Shown: piece after piece, positions 49,359-58,240 of the stretch
Numbering within the stretch: position 1 is the first letter of the stretch
Layout of the letters: every line of letters begins with the position of its first letter
Assembly: GCF_022815725.1 (NCBI RefSeq)
Contig: NZ_JALGRF010000006.1
Location: 1-64,000 of the forward strand
DNA from: Streptomyces sp. APSN-46.1
Lineage (GTDB): Bacteria > Actinomycetota > Actinomycetes > Streptomycetales > Streptomycetaceae
Reading direction: 5' to 3'
Length of the DNA: 64,000 nucleotides
Notes under the pieces: generated by a model
Databases searched by the model: none
Told to the model about the DNA's origin: nothing
What the model saw: only the letters and a program-made list of their open reading frames with translations
Translations under genes and position numbers: made by a program

Positions 49359-51182
49359 ATGAGTACGACTGACAACGCGCCCACCGAGGCGCCGCGATCC
49401 GAGGACTCCGCCGAGGCCGCAGCCCAGGCCGACGCCCACGCCCAGGCCGACGCGAACGCCCAGGCCGACGCCCGGGCCGAGGCGGCGGCCGGGGCCCAGC
49501 TCTCCACCGCCCCGCTGGACGACAGCCCCGCCGACCCCGTCGGCATCGGCGTCTTCGGCTGGGTCCGCTGGTTCTGGCGCCAGCTCACCTCCATGCGGGT
49601 GGCGCTGATCCTGCTCTTCCTGCTGTCCCTCGGGTCCATCCCCGGCTCGCTCATCCCGCAGACCCAGGTCGACGAGCTCAAGGTCGCCGCCTGGAAGCAG
49701 GAGCACGCCTCCTGGGTCGGGATCGCCGAGAAGCTCCAGCTCTTCGACGTCTACAGCTCGGTGTGGTTCTCCGCGATCTACATCCTGCTGTTCGTGTCGC
49801 TGATCGGCTGCATCCTGCCGCGCTCCTGGCAGTTCGTCGGCCAGCTAAGGGACCGCCCGCCGGCCGCCCCGAAGCGGCTCGACCGGCTGCCCGCGTACAC
49901 GACGTGGCGTACGGAGAAGTCCCCGGACGAGGTGCTCACCCACGCCAGGACCCTGCTCGGCGGCAGGCGCTTCCGCACCGAGGCCGCCGGGAGTTCCGTC
50001 GCCTCGGAGAAGGGCTACCTCCGCGAGGCCGGGAACCTGGCCTTCCACATCGCCCTGATCGTGATGCTGGTGGCGTTCGCCTGGGGACAGCTGTTCAAGT
50101 CCGAGGGCGGCAAGCTCGTCCTGCGCGGCAAGGGCTTCTCGAACACACTGACCCAGTACGACGACTTCAAGCCCGGCGGCCTCTTCAACTCCGACGACCT
50201 GCCGCCGTTCTCCTTCACGCTGGACAAGTTCGACGCCACGTTCGAGAAGTCCGGCCCGCAGAAGGGCACCCCGCGCGACTTCAAGGCGTACGTCACCCTC
50301 AGCGAGGGCGTTGACGGCACGCCGCAGAAGCGCGAGATCGAGGTGAACACGCCGCTGGAGGTCGAGGGCTCGAAGGTCTACCTCCTCGGGCACGGCTACG
50401 CGCCGGTCATCTCGGTGACCGACCCCAACGGCAAGGTGATCTTCAAGGACGCCGTGCCGATGCTGCCCCAGGACGCCAACCTGACCTCCTCCGGCGCCGT
50501 CAAGGTCACCGACGGCTACAAGGACAAGAACGGCAAGAAGGAACAGCTCGGCTTCAACGCCTGGTTCGTGCCGACGTACGCGGGCGAGGGCAAGGGAACG
50601 ATGTTCTCGCAGTTCCCGGAGCTGGACTTCCCCGTCCTCGCGCTCAACGCGTACCACGGCAGCCTCGGCGTGGACTCGGGCCTGCCGCAGAACGTCTACC
50701 AGCTCGACACGTCGAAGATGGAGAAGTTCACCGACGAGAACGGCGAGCTGTTCAAGCGGAAGCTGCTGCCCGGCGAGACGATGAGCCTGCCGGACGGCGC
50801 GGGCACGGTGAAGTTCGAGGGCATCGAGCGCTGGGCCACCTTCTCCGTGACCCACCAGCCCGGCAGCGGCCTCGCGCTCGCGGGCGCGATCGCCGCCATC
50901 GGCGGCCTGGCCGCCTCCCTGTTCATCCAGCGCCGCCGGATCTGGGTGCGGGCGGTGACCGGCCCGGACGGCGTGACCGTCGTCGAGATGGCGGGTCTCG
51001 GCCGCAGCGAGTCCGCCCGGCTCCCGGAGGAGCTGACGGTGCTCGCCGAGGCGCTCCACCGGCAGGCGCCCTCGGCGGCGTCCGCCCCACCTGTCGAAGC
51101 TCCACCCGTCGAAGCTCCACCCGTCGAAGCCCCACCTGTTGAAGAACCCGCTGAAGTTGAAGTTGAAGGGGAGCGCGGATGA
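49359..51182 (+). CDS. resB: Cytochrome c biogenesis protein ResB
   Basis: 607 aa. An acidic/Ala/Gln N-terminal tail with repeated QADA units is followed by the first helix region (FWRQLTSMRVALILLFLLSLGSIPGSLIPQ, typical ResB opening). Helices near residues 130 and 220 frame a large outer domain, and a last helix is near 510. The tail has three to four VEAPP repeats. ResB and CcsB form the heme-handling synthase of System II. Overlaps ccsB by four bases. Confidence 0.93.
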   Translation: MSTTDNAPTEAPRSEDSAEAAAQADAHAQADANAQADARAEAAAGAQLSTAPLDDSPADPVGIGVFGWVRWFWRQLTSMRVALILLFLLSLGSIPGSLIPQTQVDELKVAAWKQEHASWVGIAEKLQLFDVYSSVWFSAIYILLFVSLIGCILPRSWQFVGQLRDRPPAAPKRLDRLPAYTTWRTEKSPDEVLTHARTLLGGRRFRTEAAGSSVASEKGYLREAGNLAFHIALIVMLVAFAWGQLFKSEGGKLVLRGKGFSNTLTQYDDFKPGGLFNSDDLPPFSFTLDKFDATFEKSGPQKGTPRDFKAYVTLSEGVDGTPQKREIEVNTPLEVEGSKVYLLGHGYAPVISVTDPNGKVIFKDAVPMLPQDANLTSSGAVKVTDGYKDKNGKKEQLGFNAWFVPTYAGEGKGTMFSQFPELDFPVLALNAYHGSLGVDSGLPQNVYQLDTSKMEKFTDENGELFKRKLLPGETMSLPDGAGTVKFEGIERWATFSVTHQPGSGLALAGAIAAIGGLAASLFIQRRRIWVRAVTGPDGVTVVEMAGLGRSESARLPEELTVLAEALHRQAPSAASAPPVEAPPVEAPPVEAPPVEEPAEVEVEGERG

Positions 51183-52273
51183 CGCCGCTCGCAGCAGCGA
51201 CCAACGAGAACCTGGCTCAGATCAGTAATTACCTGGTCTATTCGTCGATGGCGGTCTACACCCTCGCCTTCCTCGCGCACATCGCCGAGTGGATCTTCGG
51301 CAGCCGCAGCAAGGTGGGCCGTACGGCCGCCGCGCTGACCGCCACGCAGGCCGCGGGCGCGGGCGCCCCTGCCGTGCGGGTACGGGCCACGCGGGCCGGG
51401 GGCGGCACCGCCGTACTCGACCGGCCGAAGGTCGTCACCCGCTCCGCGGCCGGCACCCGCGACGTCCCGGACGGCCCCGGCGCGGCCGGCGGCACCGAGC
51501 AGGGGGACCTGTACGGCCGGATCGCGATCTCGCTGACCGCGCTCGCCTTCCTCATCGAGGCGGCCGGCGTCGTCGCCCGTGCGGCGTCCGTGCAGCGGGC
51601 TCCCTGGGGCAACATGTACGAGTTCTCGCTCACCTTCTCCACGGTGGCCGTCGGCGCGTACCTGGCGCTGCTCGCCCTGAAGAAGAACGTCCGCTGGCTC
51701 GGCCTGATCCTGGTCACCACCGTCCTGCTGGACCTCGGCATCGCCGTGACCTGGCTCTACACCGACAGCGACCAGCTCGTCCCGGCCCTGCACTCGTACT
51801 GGCTGTGGATCCACGTCTCCACCGCGATCTTCTGCGGCGCCGTCTTCTACATCGGCGCGGCCGGCGCGGTCCTGTACCTCTTCCGCGACTCCTACGAGGC
51901 CAAGCTCGCCGGCGGCGGCAAGCCGGGCCGGTTCGCGACCTCGGTCCTGGAGCGGTTCCCCTCGGCGGCCTCGCTCGACAAGTTCTCGTACCGCGTCAAC
52001 GCGGCCGTCTTCCCGCTGTGGACCTTCACGATCATCGCGGGCGCGATCTGGGCGGGCGACGCCTGGGGCCGCTACTGGGGCTGGGACCCCAAGGAGGTCT
52101 GGTCCTTCGTGACCTGGGTGGCGTACGCCTGCTACCTGCACGCCCGCGCCACCGCCGGCTGGAAGGGCCGCAAGGCCGCTTACCTCGCGCTCTTCGCCTT
52201 CGCCTGCTGGATCTGGAACTACTACGGCGTGAACATCCTGCTCAACGGCAAGCACTCGTACGCGGGCATCTGA
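51179..52273 (+). CDS. ccsB: Cytochrome c biogenesis protein CcsB (CcsA/ResC type)
   Basis: 364 aa with eight or so hydrophobic helices. WGRYWGWDPKEVWSFVTWVAYACYLHARA holds the tryptophan-rich WWD heme-binding motif of heme-handling proteins, and flanking His residues (HSYWLWIHVSTAIF) complete the site. The loop near residues 45-110 is low-complexity. Transports heme and, with ResB, attaches it to cytochrome c outside the membrane. Confidence 0.95.
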   Translation: MTPLAAATNENLAQISNYLVYSSMAVYTLAFLAHIAEWIFGSRSKVGRTAAALTATQAAGAGAPAVRVRATRAGGGTAVLDRPKVVTRSAAGTRDVPDGPGAAGGTEQGDLYGRIAISLTALAFLIEAAGVVARAASVQRAPWGNMYEFSLTFSTVAVGAYLALLALKKNVRWLGLILVTTVLLDLGIAVTWLYTDSDQLVPALHSYWLWIHVSTAIFCGAVFYIGAAGAVLYLFRDSYEAKLAGGGKPGRFATSVLERFPSAASLDKFSYRVNAAVFPLWTFTIIAGAIWAGDAWGRYWGWDPKEVWSFVTWVAYACYLHARATAGWKGRKAAYLALFAFACWIWNYYGVNILLNGKHSYAGI

Positions 52274-52298
52274 CCGGCGGGAGTGGGACGCTGGTGTC

Positions 52299-52802
52299 AT
52301 GCCTCCTGTGAGCCATGGCACCAGCGAGAGCCGGGGCGAGGACCGTTGGCGCCTGAGATTCGAGCCCCACCTGCCGTACGCCTACGAGGTCATCTGGCCC
52401 GCCCTGACCACGCGGGACGGGCTGCGCGGCTGGCTGGCCGAGGCGGAGGTCCTGGAACGCCACCTCGGCGGGGCCGTCACGCTGCGCTGGCCGAACACCG
52501 GGACGGTGGTGTCGGGACATGTCACGGCCTGGGACGTCGAGCGGATCGTGGAGTACACGGTCACCGAACACGGGCGGATCCGCTTCCACCTGGAACCCGT
52601 CGGCACCGACTCGACGGTGATCCGCTTCCTGAACGAACGGCGCGGGACGGAGTCGGAGCGGCTGGACAGCCTGGCCGGCTGGCACCACCACTTCGAGCTG
52701 CTGGAGTCCGCGCTGGCGGGGCACCCGGCGGACTGGTCGGCCTGGAGCGATGCCCACTGGGCCGAGCTGCGGGCCTCCTACGCGCCGCACGCGGCGGCCT
52801 GA
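52299..52802 (+). CDS. SRPBCC family protein
   Basis: 167 aa. WRLRFEPHLPYAYEVIWPALTTRDGLRGWLAEAEVL and VERIVEYTVTEHGRIRFHLEPVGTDSTVIRFLNERRG fit the AHSA1/polyketide-cyclase helix-grip fold. Ligand unknown. Starts 26 bases after ccsB, so it may be read from the same transcript without sharing the function. Confidence 0.8.
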   Translation: MPPVSHGTSESRGEDRWRLRFEPHLPYAYEVIWPALTTRDGLRGWLAEAEVLERHLGGAVTLRWPNTGTVVSGHVTAWDVERIVEYTVTEHGRIRFHLEPVGTDSTVIRFLNERRGTESERLDSLAGWHHHFELLESALAGHPADWSAWSDAHWAELRASYAPHAAA

Positions 52803-52851
52803 GGCGACCGCCTCGCCGCCCGCCAGTCCTCGTTCCTCGTCCGAGCTCCGC

Positions 52852-53328
52852 TCACCACACCGGGCGCAGCGCGGGCAGCGGCCCGTCCCCGTTCAGCGCG
52901 CGTACGAACCGGGCCAGCTCCCCGCGCAGGACGCGGAGGTCGGCGGCCCGCCCGAGTTCCGCCTCCAGCTCGTGCAGGATCCGGCCCGCGACGGCGAGGT
53001 GGTCGTAGGCCGCCCGGGTCAGGACGACGAGCTTGCGCCGGCCGCCCTCCGGGTGCGGTTCGCGGCGGACGTAGCCGCGCCGCTCCAGTTCGTCGACCAC
53101 CTGCCCGGCGGCCTGTTTGGTCACCCCGAGCCGCTCGGCGAGCTCCGTGGCGGTGGCCCCGGGGCCCTTGAGGACCTGGAAGGCCATGCCGTGCAGGGGG
53201 CGCAGATCCTCGTACCCGGCCGCGGCGACCCTCCGGGTGAACTCGCCGAGCATCAGCTGGAAGCCCATGCCGAGCAGGAAGCTCAGCTCGACGCCCTCTT
53301 CTTCGTTCCCGTTCCCGTTCCCGTTCAC
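52852..53328 (-). CDS. MarR family transcriptional regulator
   Basis: 158 aa from GTG 53328; a TTG at 53355 inside the operator is the alternative. A GNGNGNGNEEE leader precedes helix 1. The winged HTH is GATATELAERLGVTKQAAGQVVDELERRGYVRREPHPEGGRRKLVVLT. Divergent from a cupin gene with a long nested dyad between, so autoregulation and control of the cupin are likely. Confidence 0.88.
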   Translation of the reverse strand: MNGNGNGNEEEGVELSFLLGMGFQLMLGEFTRRVAAAGYEDLRPLHGMAFQVLKGPGATATELAERLGVTKQAAGQVVDELERRGYVRREPHPEGGRRKLVVLTRAAYDHLAVAGRILHELEAELGRAADLRVLRGELARFVRALNGDGPLPALRPVW

Positions 53329-53346
53329 GGAAACATGGTGACACGG

Positions 53347-53393
53347 GTGAGTCAATCTGCTTTACTCATCGCAAGTAAAGCTGCTTGACTCAC
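53347..53393. promoter_or_regulatory. 47-bp nested dyad between marR and cupin genes
   Basis: GTGAGTCAA (53347-53355) and TTGACTCAC (53385-53393) enclose GCTTTACT (53359-53366) and AGTAAAGC (53374-53381). Gaps on both sides are three bases and the centre is CATCGCA, so the whole is exactly symmetric in spacing. It looks like a double operator for the MarR protein. Confidence 0.85.
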
Positions 53394-53429
53394 TCGACCG
53401 CGAAGACACCGAGAAGACGAGGCCACTCC

Positions 53430-53801
53430 TTGCGCGTGATCACCGTTTCCCCCGAGCACGTCACCGCCACCCCGAACGCCACCATGACCGGACTCGCCGC
53501 CCCCAGCCGTGGCAGCTCCGAGCTCAGCACCTGGCACGTCGCCATGCCCGCCGGAATCACCGGCCCCGAGCACTCCGTCAGCCGCGAGCAGGTCTGGACC
53601 CTCACCGCCGGCTCCCTGGAGGTCACCTGCGACGGCCGCACCGAGAAGGTCGCCGCCGGCCAGACCCTCGTCCTCCCGGCGGACGTGCTGCGCCACATCC
53701 ACTCCGTCGAAACCTTCGAGGCCTACGTCGCGATGCGCGCGGACGGCGTGGTCTCGGTCCCCGACACCGAGGGCACCCGCGCCCTGCCCTGGGCCCAGTA
53801 A
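53430..53801 (+). CDS. Cupin domain protein
   Basis: 123 aa from TTG 53430, seven bases after GAGG; GTG 53436 is the alternative. The small beta-barrel is seen in MPAGITGPEHSVSREQVWTLTAGSLEVTCDGRTEKVAAGQTLVLPADVLRHIHSVETFEAYV, with His/Glu positions of a metal-binding cupin. Probably an enzyme or sensor for a small compound recognised by the divergent MarR protein. Confidence 0.85.
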   Translation: MRVITVSPEHVTATPNATMTGLAAPSRGSSELSTWHVAMPAGITGPEHSVSREQVWTLTAGSLEVTCDGRTEKVAAGQTLVLPADVLRHIHSVETFEAYVAMRADGVVSVPDTEGTRALPWAQ

Positions 53802-53860
53802 CGCGCTGATCGGCGCCTGCAGGGGAACGGCGCCCATCCGATCGTCGCGAAGGGCGACGC

Positions 53861-54210
53861 GTGCGGCTGGTCAGCTGGCGCGGCCAGGTCCGGAACATCA
53901 CCTACGGCCCCGGGTTCTCCCGCACCGCCTTCACCGAGGCGAACCCGCACACCGCTTACTCGGTGCCGTTCGGCTGGGGACCGGGCCTGCTGATCGGCGG
54001 ACCGGCCCTGGTGTGGATGGCCTGCTGGTACGGGTGGCTGTCCGGTCGCTCCCGCCGGGCCGCCCCCTGGCAGGTGACGGTGCCCTCCGTGGCACTGATC
54101 GTCCTGGCCGCCGGGACGGGGAGCGCGAGGTGCTCATCGCCGTCCACCGCAAGAACATGCCCTGGCTGGTCGGCGCGCTGCCGCAGGCGGAGCCCGCTGA
54201 CGCCGGCTAG
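53861..54210 (+). pseudogene. Frameshifted small membrane protein gene
   Basis: One frame reads RNITYGPGFSRTAFTEANPH and PFGWGPGLLIGGPALVWMACWYGWLSG, then VTVPSVALIVLAAGTG. At about 54110 coding sense moves to another frame, GEREVLIAVHRKNMPWLVGALPQAEPADAG, ending at TAG 54210. A one-base loss in a G-rich run would explain it. Either a decayed gene or a sequencing error. No family is recognised. Confidence 0.4.
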
Positions 54211-54217
54211 TCCGCGG

Positions 54218-54520
54218 CTAATCCTTGCCGGTGTCCTTGCCGTTGTCCTTGTCCCGCTCCTCGCGCAGCGAGCGCAGGAACTCCGGGTTGTCGTCCGGCG
54301 CCACCCACTGGGTCCTCGCGGCACGTCCGCCGCCCGCGGCGGTCCGCTTCTTGCCCGCGGCCAGCCACACCACCGGGCCGACGATCGAGAAGAGCAGGAT
54401 GATGATCACCCAGATCACCTTGGGGAGGTGTTTGACCTCCTCCTCCGGCGTGTTCAGGCAGTCGATGAAGGTGTAGATGGTCAGCGCGATGATCAGCAGG
54501 AACGGCAGATAGCGCAGCAC
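54218..54520 (-). CDS. PLD nuclease N-terminal domain membrane protein
   Basis: 100 aa from GTG 54520. Two membrane helices (LRYLPFLLIIALTIYTFIDCLNT and VIWVIIILLFSIVGPVVWLAAG) with a short charged hairpin between form the PLDc_N domain, usually found before a phospholipase D but here free-standing. C-terminal tail is charged (RSLREERDKDNGKDTGKD). Divergent from mqnL. Confidence 0.87.
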   Translation of the reverse strand: MLRYLPFLLIIALTIYTFIDCLNTPEEEVKHLPKVIWVIIILLFSIVGPVVWLAAGKKRTAAGGGRAARTQWVAPDDNPEFLRSLREERDKDNGKDTGKD

Positions 54521-54610
54521 GGTGTGGGACCGACTCCCAGGCAGTGACGGCGGGCCCCACGGGGGCCCCGGTGACGCTTCCAGGGTAGTTGGTGGCGGAT
54601 ACTGACCCCT

Positions 54611-56068
54611 ATGGCTTACGACGATCTCCGCTCGCTGCTCCGGGCTTTGGAGCGGGAGGGCGACCTCAAGCGCATCAAGGCCGAAGTCGACCCGTACCTG
54701 GAAGTCGGGGAGATCGTCGACAGAGTGAACAAGGCGGGCGGGCCCGCCCTGCTCTTCGAGAACGTCAAGGGCTCGGCGATGCCGCTGGCCATGAACGTGT
54801 TCGGGACCGACCGCCGGCTGCTGAAGGCCCTCGGGCTGAAGTCGTACGCCGAGATCAGCGAGAAGATCGGCGGCCTGCTGAAGCCGGAGCTGCCGCAGGG
54901 CTTCATCGGGGTCCGCGAGGCCTTCGGCAAGCTCGGCTCGATGGTGCACGTGCCGCCGAGGAAGGTGAAGGGCGACGACGCCCCCGTCCAGGAGGTCGTC
55001 CTCACGGGCGACGACGTGGACCTGGACCAGCTGCCGGCGCTCTTCACCTGGCCGAAGGACGGCGGCTCCTTCTTCAACCTGGGCCTGACCCACACCAAGC
55101 ACCCGGAGACGGGCGTGCGCAACCTCGGCCTCTACCGCCTCCAGCGCCACGACAAGCGCACCATCGGCATGCACTGGCAGATCCACAAGGACAGCCGCAA
55201 CCACTACGCCGTCGCCCAGAAGCGCGGCGAGCGGCTGCCCGTCGCGATCGCCTTCGGCTGTCCGCCGGCCGTGACGTACGCGTCCACCGCGCCGCTGCCG
55301 GGTGACATCGACGAGTACCTCTTCGCCGGCTTCGTCGCGGGCAAGCGGATCGAGATGGTCGACTGCAAGACCGTCCCGCTCCAGGTCCCGGCCAACGCCG
55401 AAGTCGTCATCGAGGGTTGGCTGGAGCCGGGCGAGATGCTGCCGGAGGGTCCCTTCGGCGACCACACCGGCTTCTACACCCCGCAGGAGCCGTTCCCCGC
55501 GCTGAAGATCGACTGCGTGACGATGCGGAAGCGTCCGCTGCTCCAGTCGATCGTCGTCGGCCGTCCGCCGACGGAGGACGGCCCGCTGGGCCGCGCGACG
55601 GAACGCTTCTTCCTGCCGCTGCTGAAGATCATCGTCCCGGACATCGTGGACTACCACCTCCCCGAGTCGGGCGGCTTCCACAACTGCGCGATCGTCTCGA
55701 TCGACAAGAAGTACCCGAAGCACGCTCAGAAGGTCATGCACGCCATCTGGGGCGCCCACATGATGTCGCTGACCAAGCTGATCATCGTGGTGGACTCCGA
55801 CTGCGACGTCCACGACCTGCACGAGGTGTCCTGGCGGGCCCTCGGCAATACGGACTACTCCCGCGACCTCACGGTGGTCGAGGGCCCGGTGGACCATCTG
55901 GACCACGCCTCGTACCAGCAGTTCTGGGGCGGCAAGGCCGGCATCGACGCCACGAAGAAGCTGCCCGAGGAGGGCTACACGCGCGACGGCGGCTGGCCTG
56001 ACATGGTCGAGTCCGACCCCGCGACGGCGGCCCTCGTGGACCGCCGCTGGAAGGAGTACGGACTGTGA
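54611..56068 (+). CDS. mqnL: UbiD-family decarboxylase of menaquinone synthesis
   Basis: 485 aa, full-length UbiD. LRALEREGDLKRIKAEVDPYLE, NRHY-like NHYAVAQKRGE and the E-x-PFGDHTGFYTP signature (EGPFGDHTGFYTPQE) are present. UbiD enzymes use prenylated FMN, made by the UbiX-type protein at 58241. In the futalosine route it removes the carboxylate from the naphthoate ring. Overlaps the next gene by four bases. Confidence 0.9.
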   Translation: MAYDDLRSLLRALEREGDLKRIKAEVDPYLEVGEIVDRVNKAGGPALLFENVKGSAMPLAMNVFGTDRRLLKALGLKSYAEISEKIGGLLKPELPQGFIGVREAFGKLGSMVHVPPRKVKGDDAPVQEVVLTGDDVDLDQLPALFTWPKDGGSFFNLGLTHTKHPETGVRNLGLYRLQRHDKRTIGMHWQIHKDSRNHYAVAQKRGERLPVAIAFGCPPAVTYASTAPLPGDIDEYLFAGFVAGKRIEMVDCKTVPLQVPANAEVVIEGWLEPGEMLPEGPFGDHTGFYTPQEPFPALKIDCVTMRKRPLLQSIVVGRPPTEDGPLGRATERFFLPLLKIIVPDIVDYHLPESGGFHNCAIVSIDKKYPKHAQKVMHAIWGAHMMSLTKLIIVVDSDCDVHDLHEVSWRALGNTDYSRDLTVVEGPVDHLDHASYQQFWGGKAGIDATKKLPEEGYTRDGGWPDMVESDPATAALVDRRWKEYGL

Positions 56069-56553
56069 GCCCCATCGCCGTGAGCGGACCCGCCCTGTTC
56101 ATCGGATCCGACACCCCCTGCGTCGCCCTCGTACGCCCCGCGATCGACCCGGCCCAGCCGGCGGTCCGCGCGGCCGCCAAGCGAGCCGGCGTCACCCCCG
56201 AGGAGTTCGCCGGCCCGTCGGACGTGTGGCAGCTGATCGCCGACCGCACCGACGGCGAGGGGCGCGAGATCGCCCTCAACGAGCTCTCCGACGACGACGC
56301 GGCCGCCTTCGCGGACCGCCTGCTGGCCGCCATCGCCGACCCGGACGCCGAGTTCTCGGAAGTGCTGACGGTCGCCGCGCACGACGTGCTCCGCCTCGAC
56401 GGCCGCCCGGCGGGCGAAGGCAGGTTCTCCTTCCTGGCCAGCGTCGTCCCGCCGCCCTCCGAGGGAACGCCCCTGCTGGAGGTGGAGATCGGCCCGACGT
56501 CCGCCACGGACCTGCGCGTCGAACTCGAACAGTTCCGGAGGTCCCTCGGATGA
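56065..56553 (+). CDS. Conserved hypothetical protein in menaquinone cluster
   Basis: 162 aa from GTG 56065. VKIGS-like start is absent; visible are RAAAKRAGVTPEEFAGPSDVWQLIADRT and LDGRPAGEGRFSFLASVVPPPSEGTPLLEVEIGP. No family is recognised. Four-base overlaps with mqnL upstream and mqnP downstream make a role in menaquinone synthesis or its control plausible, but that rests on position alone. Confidence 0.75.
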   Translation: MSPIAVSGPALFIGSDTPCVALVRPAIDPAQPAVRAAAKRAGVTPEEFAGPSDVWQLIADRTDGEGREIALNELSDDDAAAFADRLLAAIADPDAEFSEVLTVAAHDVLRLDGRPAGEGRFSFLASVVPPPSEGTPLLEVEIGPTSATDLRVELEQFRRSLG

Positions 56554-57473
56554 CATCGGCTGCCGAGGGCGTCCTCGGGCCCGGCCCCGCGCCGCAGGCG
56601 AGCGGCAAGGTCAAGGCGTTCCTGCGGCTCGTGATGATCGAGCACTCGGTCTTCGCCCTGCCCTTCGCCTACATCGCCGCGCTCACCGCGATGTTCACGC
56701 TCGACCGGGTCATGCACTGGGGCGAGCTGCTGCTCGTCACCCTCTGCATGGTCGGCCTGCGGACCTTCGCGATGGCGGCGAACCGGATCATCGACCGCGA
56801 GATCGACTCCCGGAACCCGCGCACCGCCGGGCGCGAACTGGTCACGGGCGCGGTGTCGGTGCGGTCCGCGTGGACCGGGGCCGGGATAGCGCTGGTGCTG
56901 TTCCTCGGGTCGGCGGCGCTGCTGAACCCGCTGTGCCTGATGCTGGCGCCGCTCGCCGTGGTGCCGATGGTGGTCTACCCGTACGGCAAGCGCTTCACGA
57001 ACTTCCCGCACGCCATCCTGGGTCTGGCCCAGGCGATCGGCCCGATCGGGGCGTGGCTGGCGGTCACGGGCGAGTGGTCGTGGGACGCGGTGATCCTCGG
57101 GGTCGCGGTGGGCGTGTGGATCGGCGGCTTCGACCTGATCTTCGGCTGCCAGGACGTGGCGGCGGACCGCGCGGAGGGCGTCAAGTCCGTCCCGGCCCGC
57201 TTCGGCATCCCGGCGGCGCTGTGGGGCGCCCGCGCCGCGCACGTCGTGACCACGGGCCTGCTGGTCTGGTACGCCCTCGCCACCGGCGCGGGCGCGCTGT
57301 TCTGGTTCGGCCTGCTGATCGTCGCGGCGGCGTTCCTCTACGAGCACACCATCGTGAAGCCGCACGACCTGTCCCGCCTGAACCGTGCCTTCTTCACGGT
57401 CAACGGGTTCATCGGCATCGCGCTCTTCGCGTGCGCCGTCCTCGACCTGGCGAACCGGGGCATGGTCCTGTAG
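56550..57473 (+). CDS. mqnP: UbiA-family prenyltransferase of menaquinone synthesis
   Basis: 307 aa with about eight hydrophobic helices. The prenyl-diphosphate site is NRIIDREIDSRNPRT (first Asp-rich motif, NxxxDxxxD) and DVAADRAEGVKSVPARFG (second). HSVFALPFAYIAAL precedes it. Attaches the polyprenyl chain to the aromatic ring of the futalosine-route intermediate. ATG 56550 with CGGAG ahead. Confidence 0.92.
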   Translation: MTSAAEGVLGPGPAPQASGKVKAFLRLVMIEHSVFALPFAYIAALTAMFTLDRVMHWGELLLVTLCMVGLRTFAMAANRIIDREIDSRNPRTAGRELVTGAVSVRSAWTGAGIALVLFLGSAALLNPLCLMLAPLAVVPMVVYPYGKRFTNFPHAILGLAQAIGPIGAWLAVTGEWSWDAVILGVAVGVWIGGFDLIFGCQDVAADRAEGVKSVPARFGIPAALWGARAAHVVTTGLLVWYALATGAGALFWFGLLIVAAAFLYEHTIVKPHDLSRLNRAFFTVNGFIGIALFACAVLDLANRGMVL

Positions 57474-57512
57474 CAGCCTGGCCTCTAAGCGGTCTGGGCT
57501 GAGCGGTCTGCG

Positions 57513-58118
57513 CTAAGCGGTCTCGGCCCGGCCGCGGAAGAGGAACGCCGCGGCCACGCCCGCCAGGAGGCCGAAGAGGTGGGCCTGCCAGCTGACCACC
57601 GGGTCGGTCGGCAGGATGCCGCCGAGGACCGTCGTCCCCCAGACGGCGGCCATGACGATGCCGACGGCCACCCCCAGCGGTCTGCGCTCCAAGAAGCCGC
57701 GGACCAGCAGGTAGCCGAACAGGCCGAAGATCAGGCCCGAGGCGCCCGCCGTGATGGACTGCGCGGGGGATATCAGCCACACCGCGAACCCGTCGGCCAC
57801 GATGATCGCCCCGCAGACCGCCAGGAAGCGGCGTATGCCGCTCAGGGCGGCGACGAAGCCGAGCACCAGCAGCGGCAGGCTGTTCCCGGCCAGGTGGTCG
57901 AAGCCGAAGTGCAGGAACGGGGCGGCGAGGATGCCGCTGAGGCCCTCCGGGTCGCGCGCGACGATCCCGAACCCGTCCAGGGCATGGCCGGCGGCGAGGT
58001 CCAGGACCTCGATCACCCACAGCAGACCCACCCAGCCCAGCATGAGCTTCCCGGCCGCCTTGGCCCGGTCGGCCTGGGTCCAGCTGCCGCTCCGGGTGTC
58101 CGGACTCGCGTATCCCAT
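57513..58118 (-). CDS. Rhomboid family intramembrane serine protease
   Basis: 201 aa from ATG 58118 with GGGAGGGG ahead. Six hydrophobic helices. FLHFGFDHLAGNSLPLLVLG (His/Asn of the oxyanion hole), TAGASGLIFGLFGYLLVRG (catalytic Ser in GASG) and SWQAHLFGLLAG (catalytic His) are intact. Cleaves membrane-spanning helices; substrate unknown. Lies within the mqn cluster on the opposite strand. Confidence 0.92.
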   Translation of the reverse strand: MGYASPDTRSGSWTQADRAKAAGKLMLGWVGLLWVIEVLDLAAGHALDGFGIVARDPEGLSGILAAPFLHFGFDHLAGNSLPLLVLGFVAALSGIRRFLAVCGAIIVADGFAVWLISPAQSITAGASGLIFGLFGYLLVRGFLERRPLGVAVGIVMAAVWGTTVLGGILPTDPVVSWQAHLFGLLAGVAAAFLFRGRAETA

Positions 58119-58240
58119 GCCGATCCCCTCCCACTTCCACTGGCCGCTTCGACTGACCACTTCCACCGACCGTCCCACCCTATGAACGTCGGGTCACCTT
58201 ACTCAGTGCCCATGACCGGTGGCCGGATAGTCTCGTAGGC

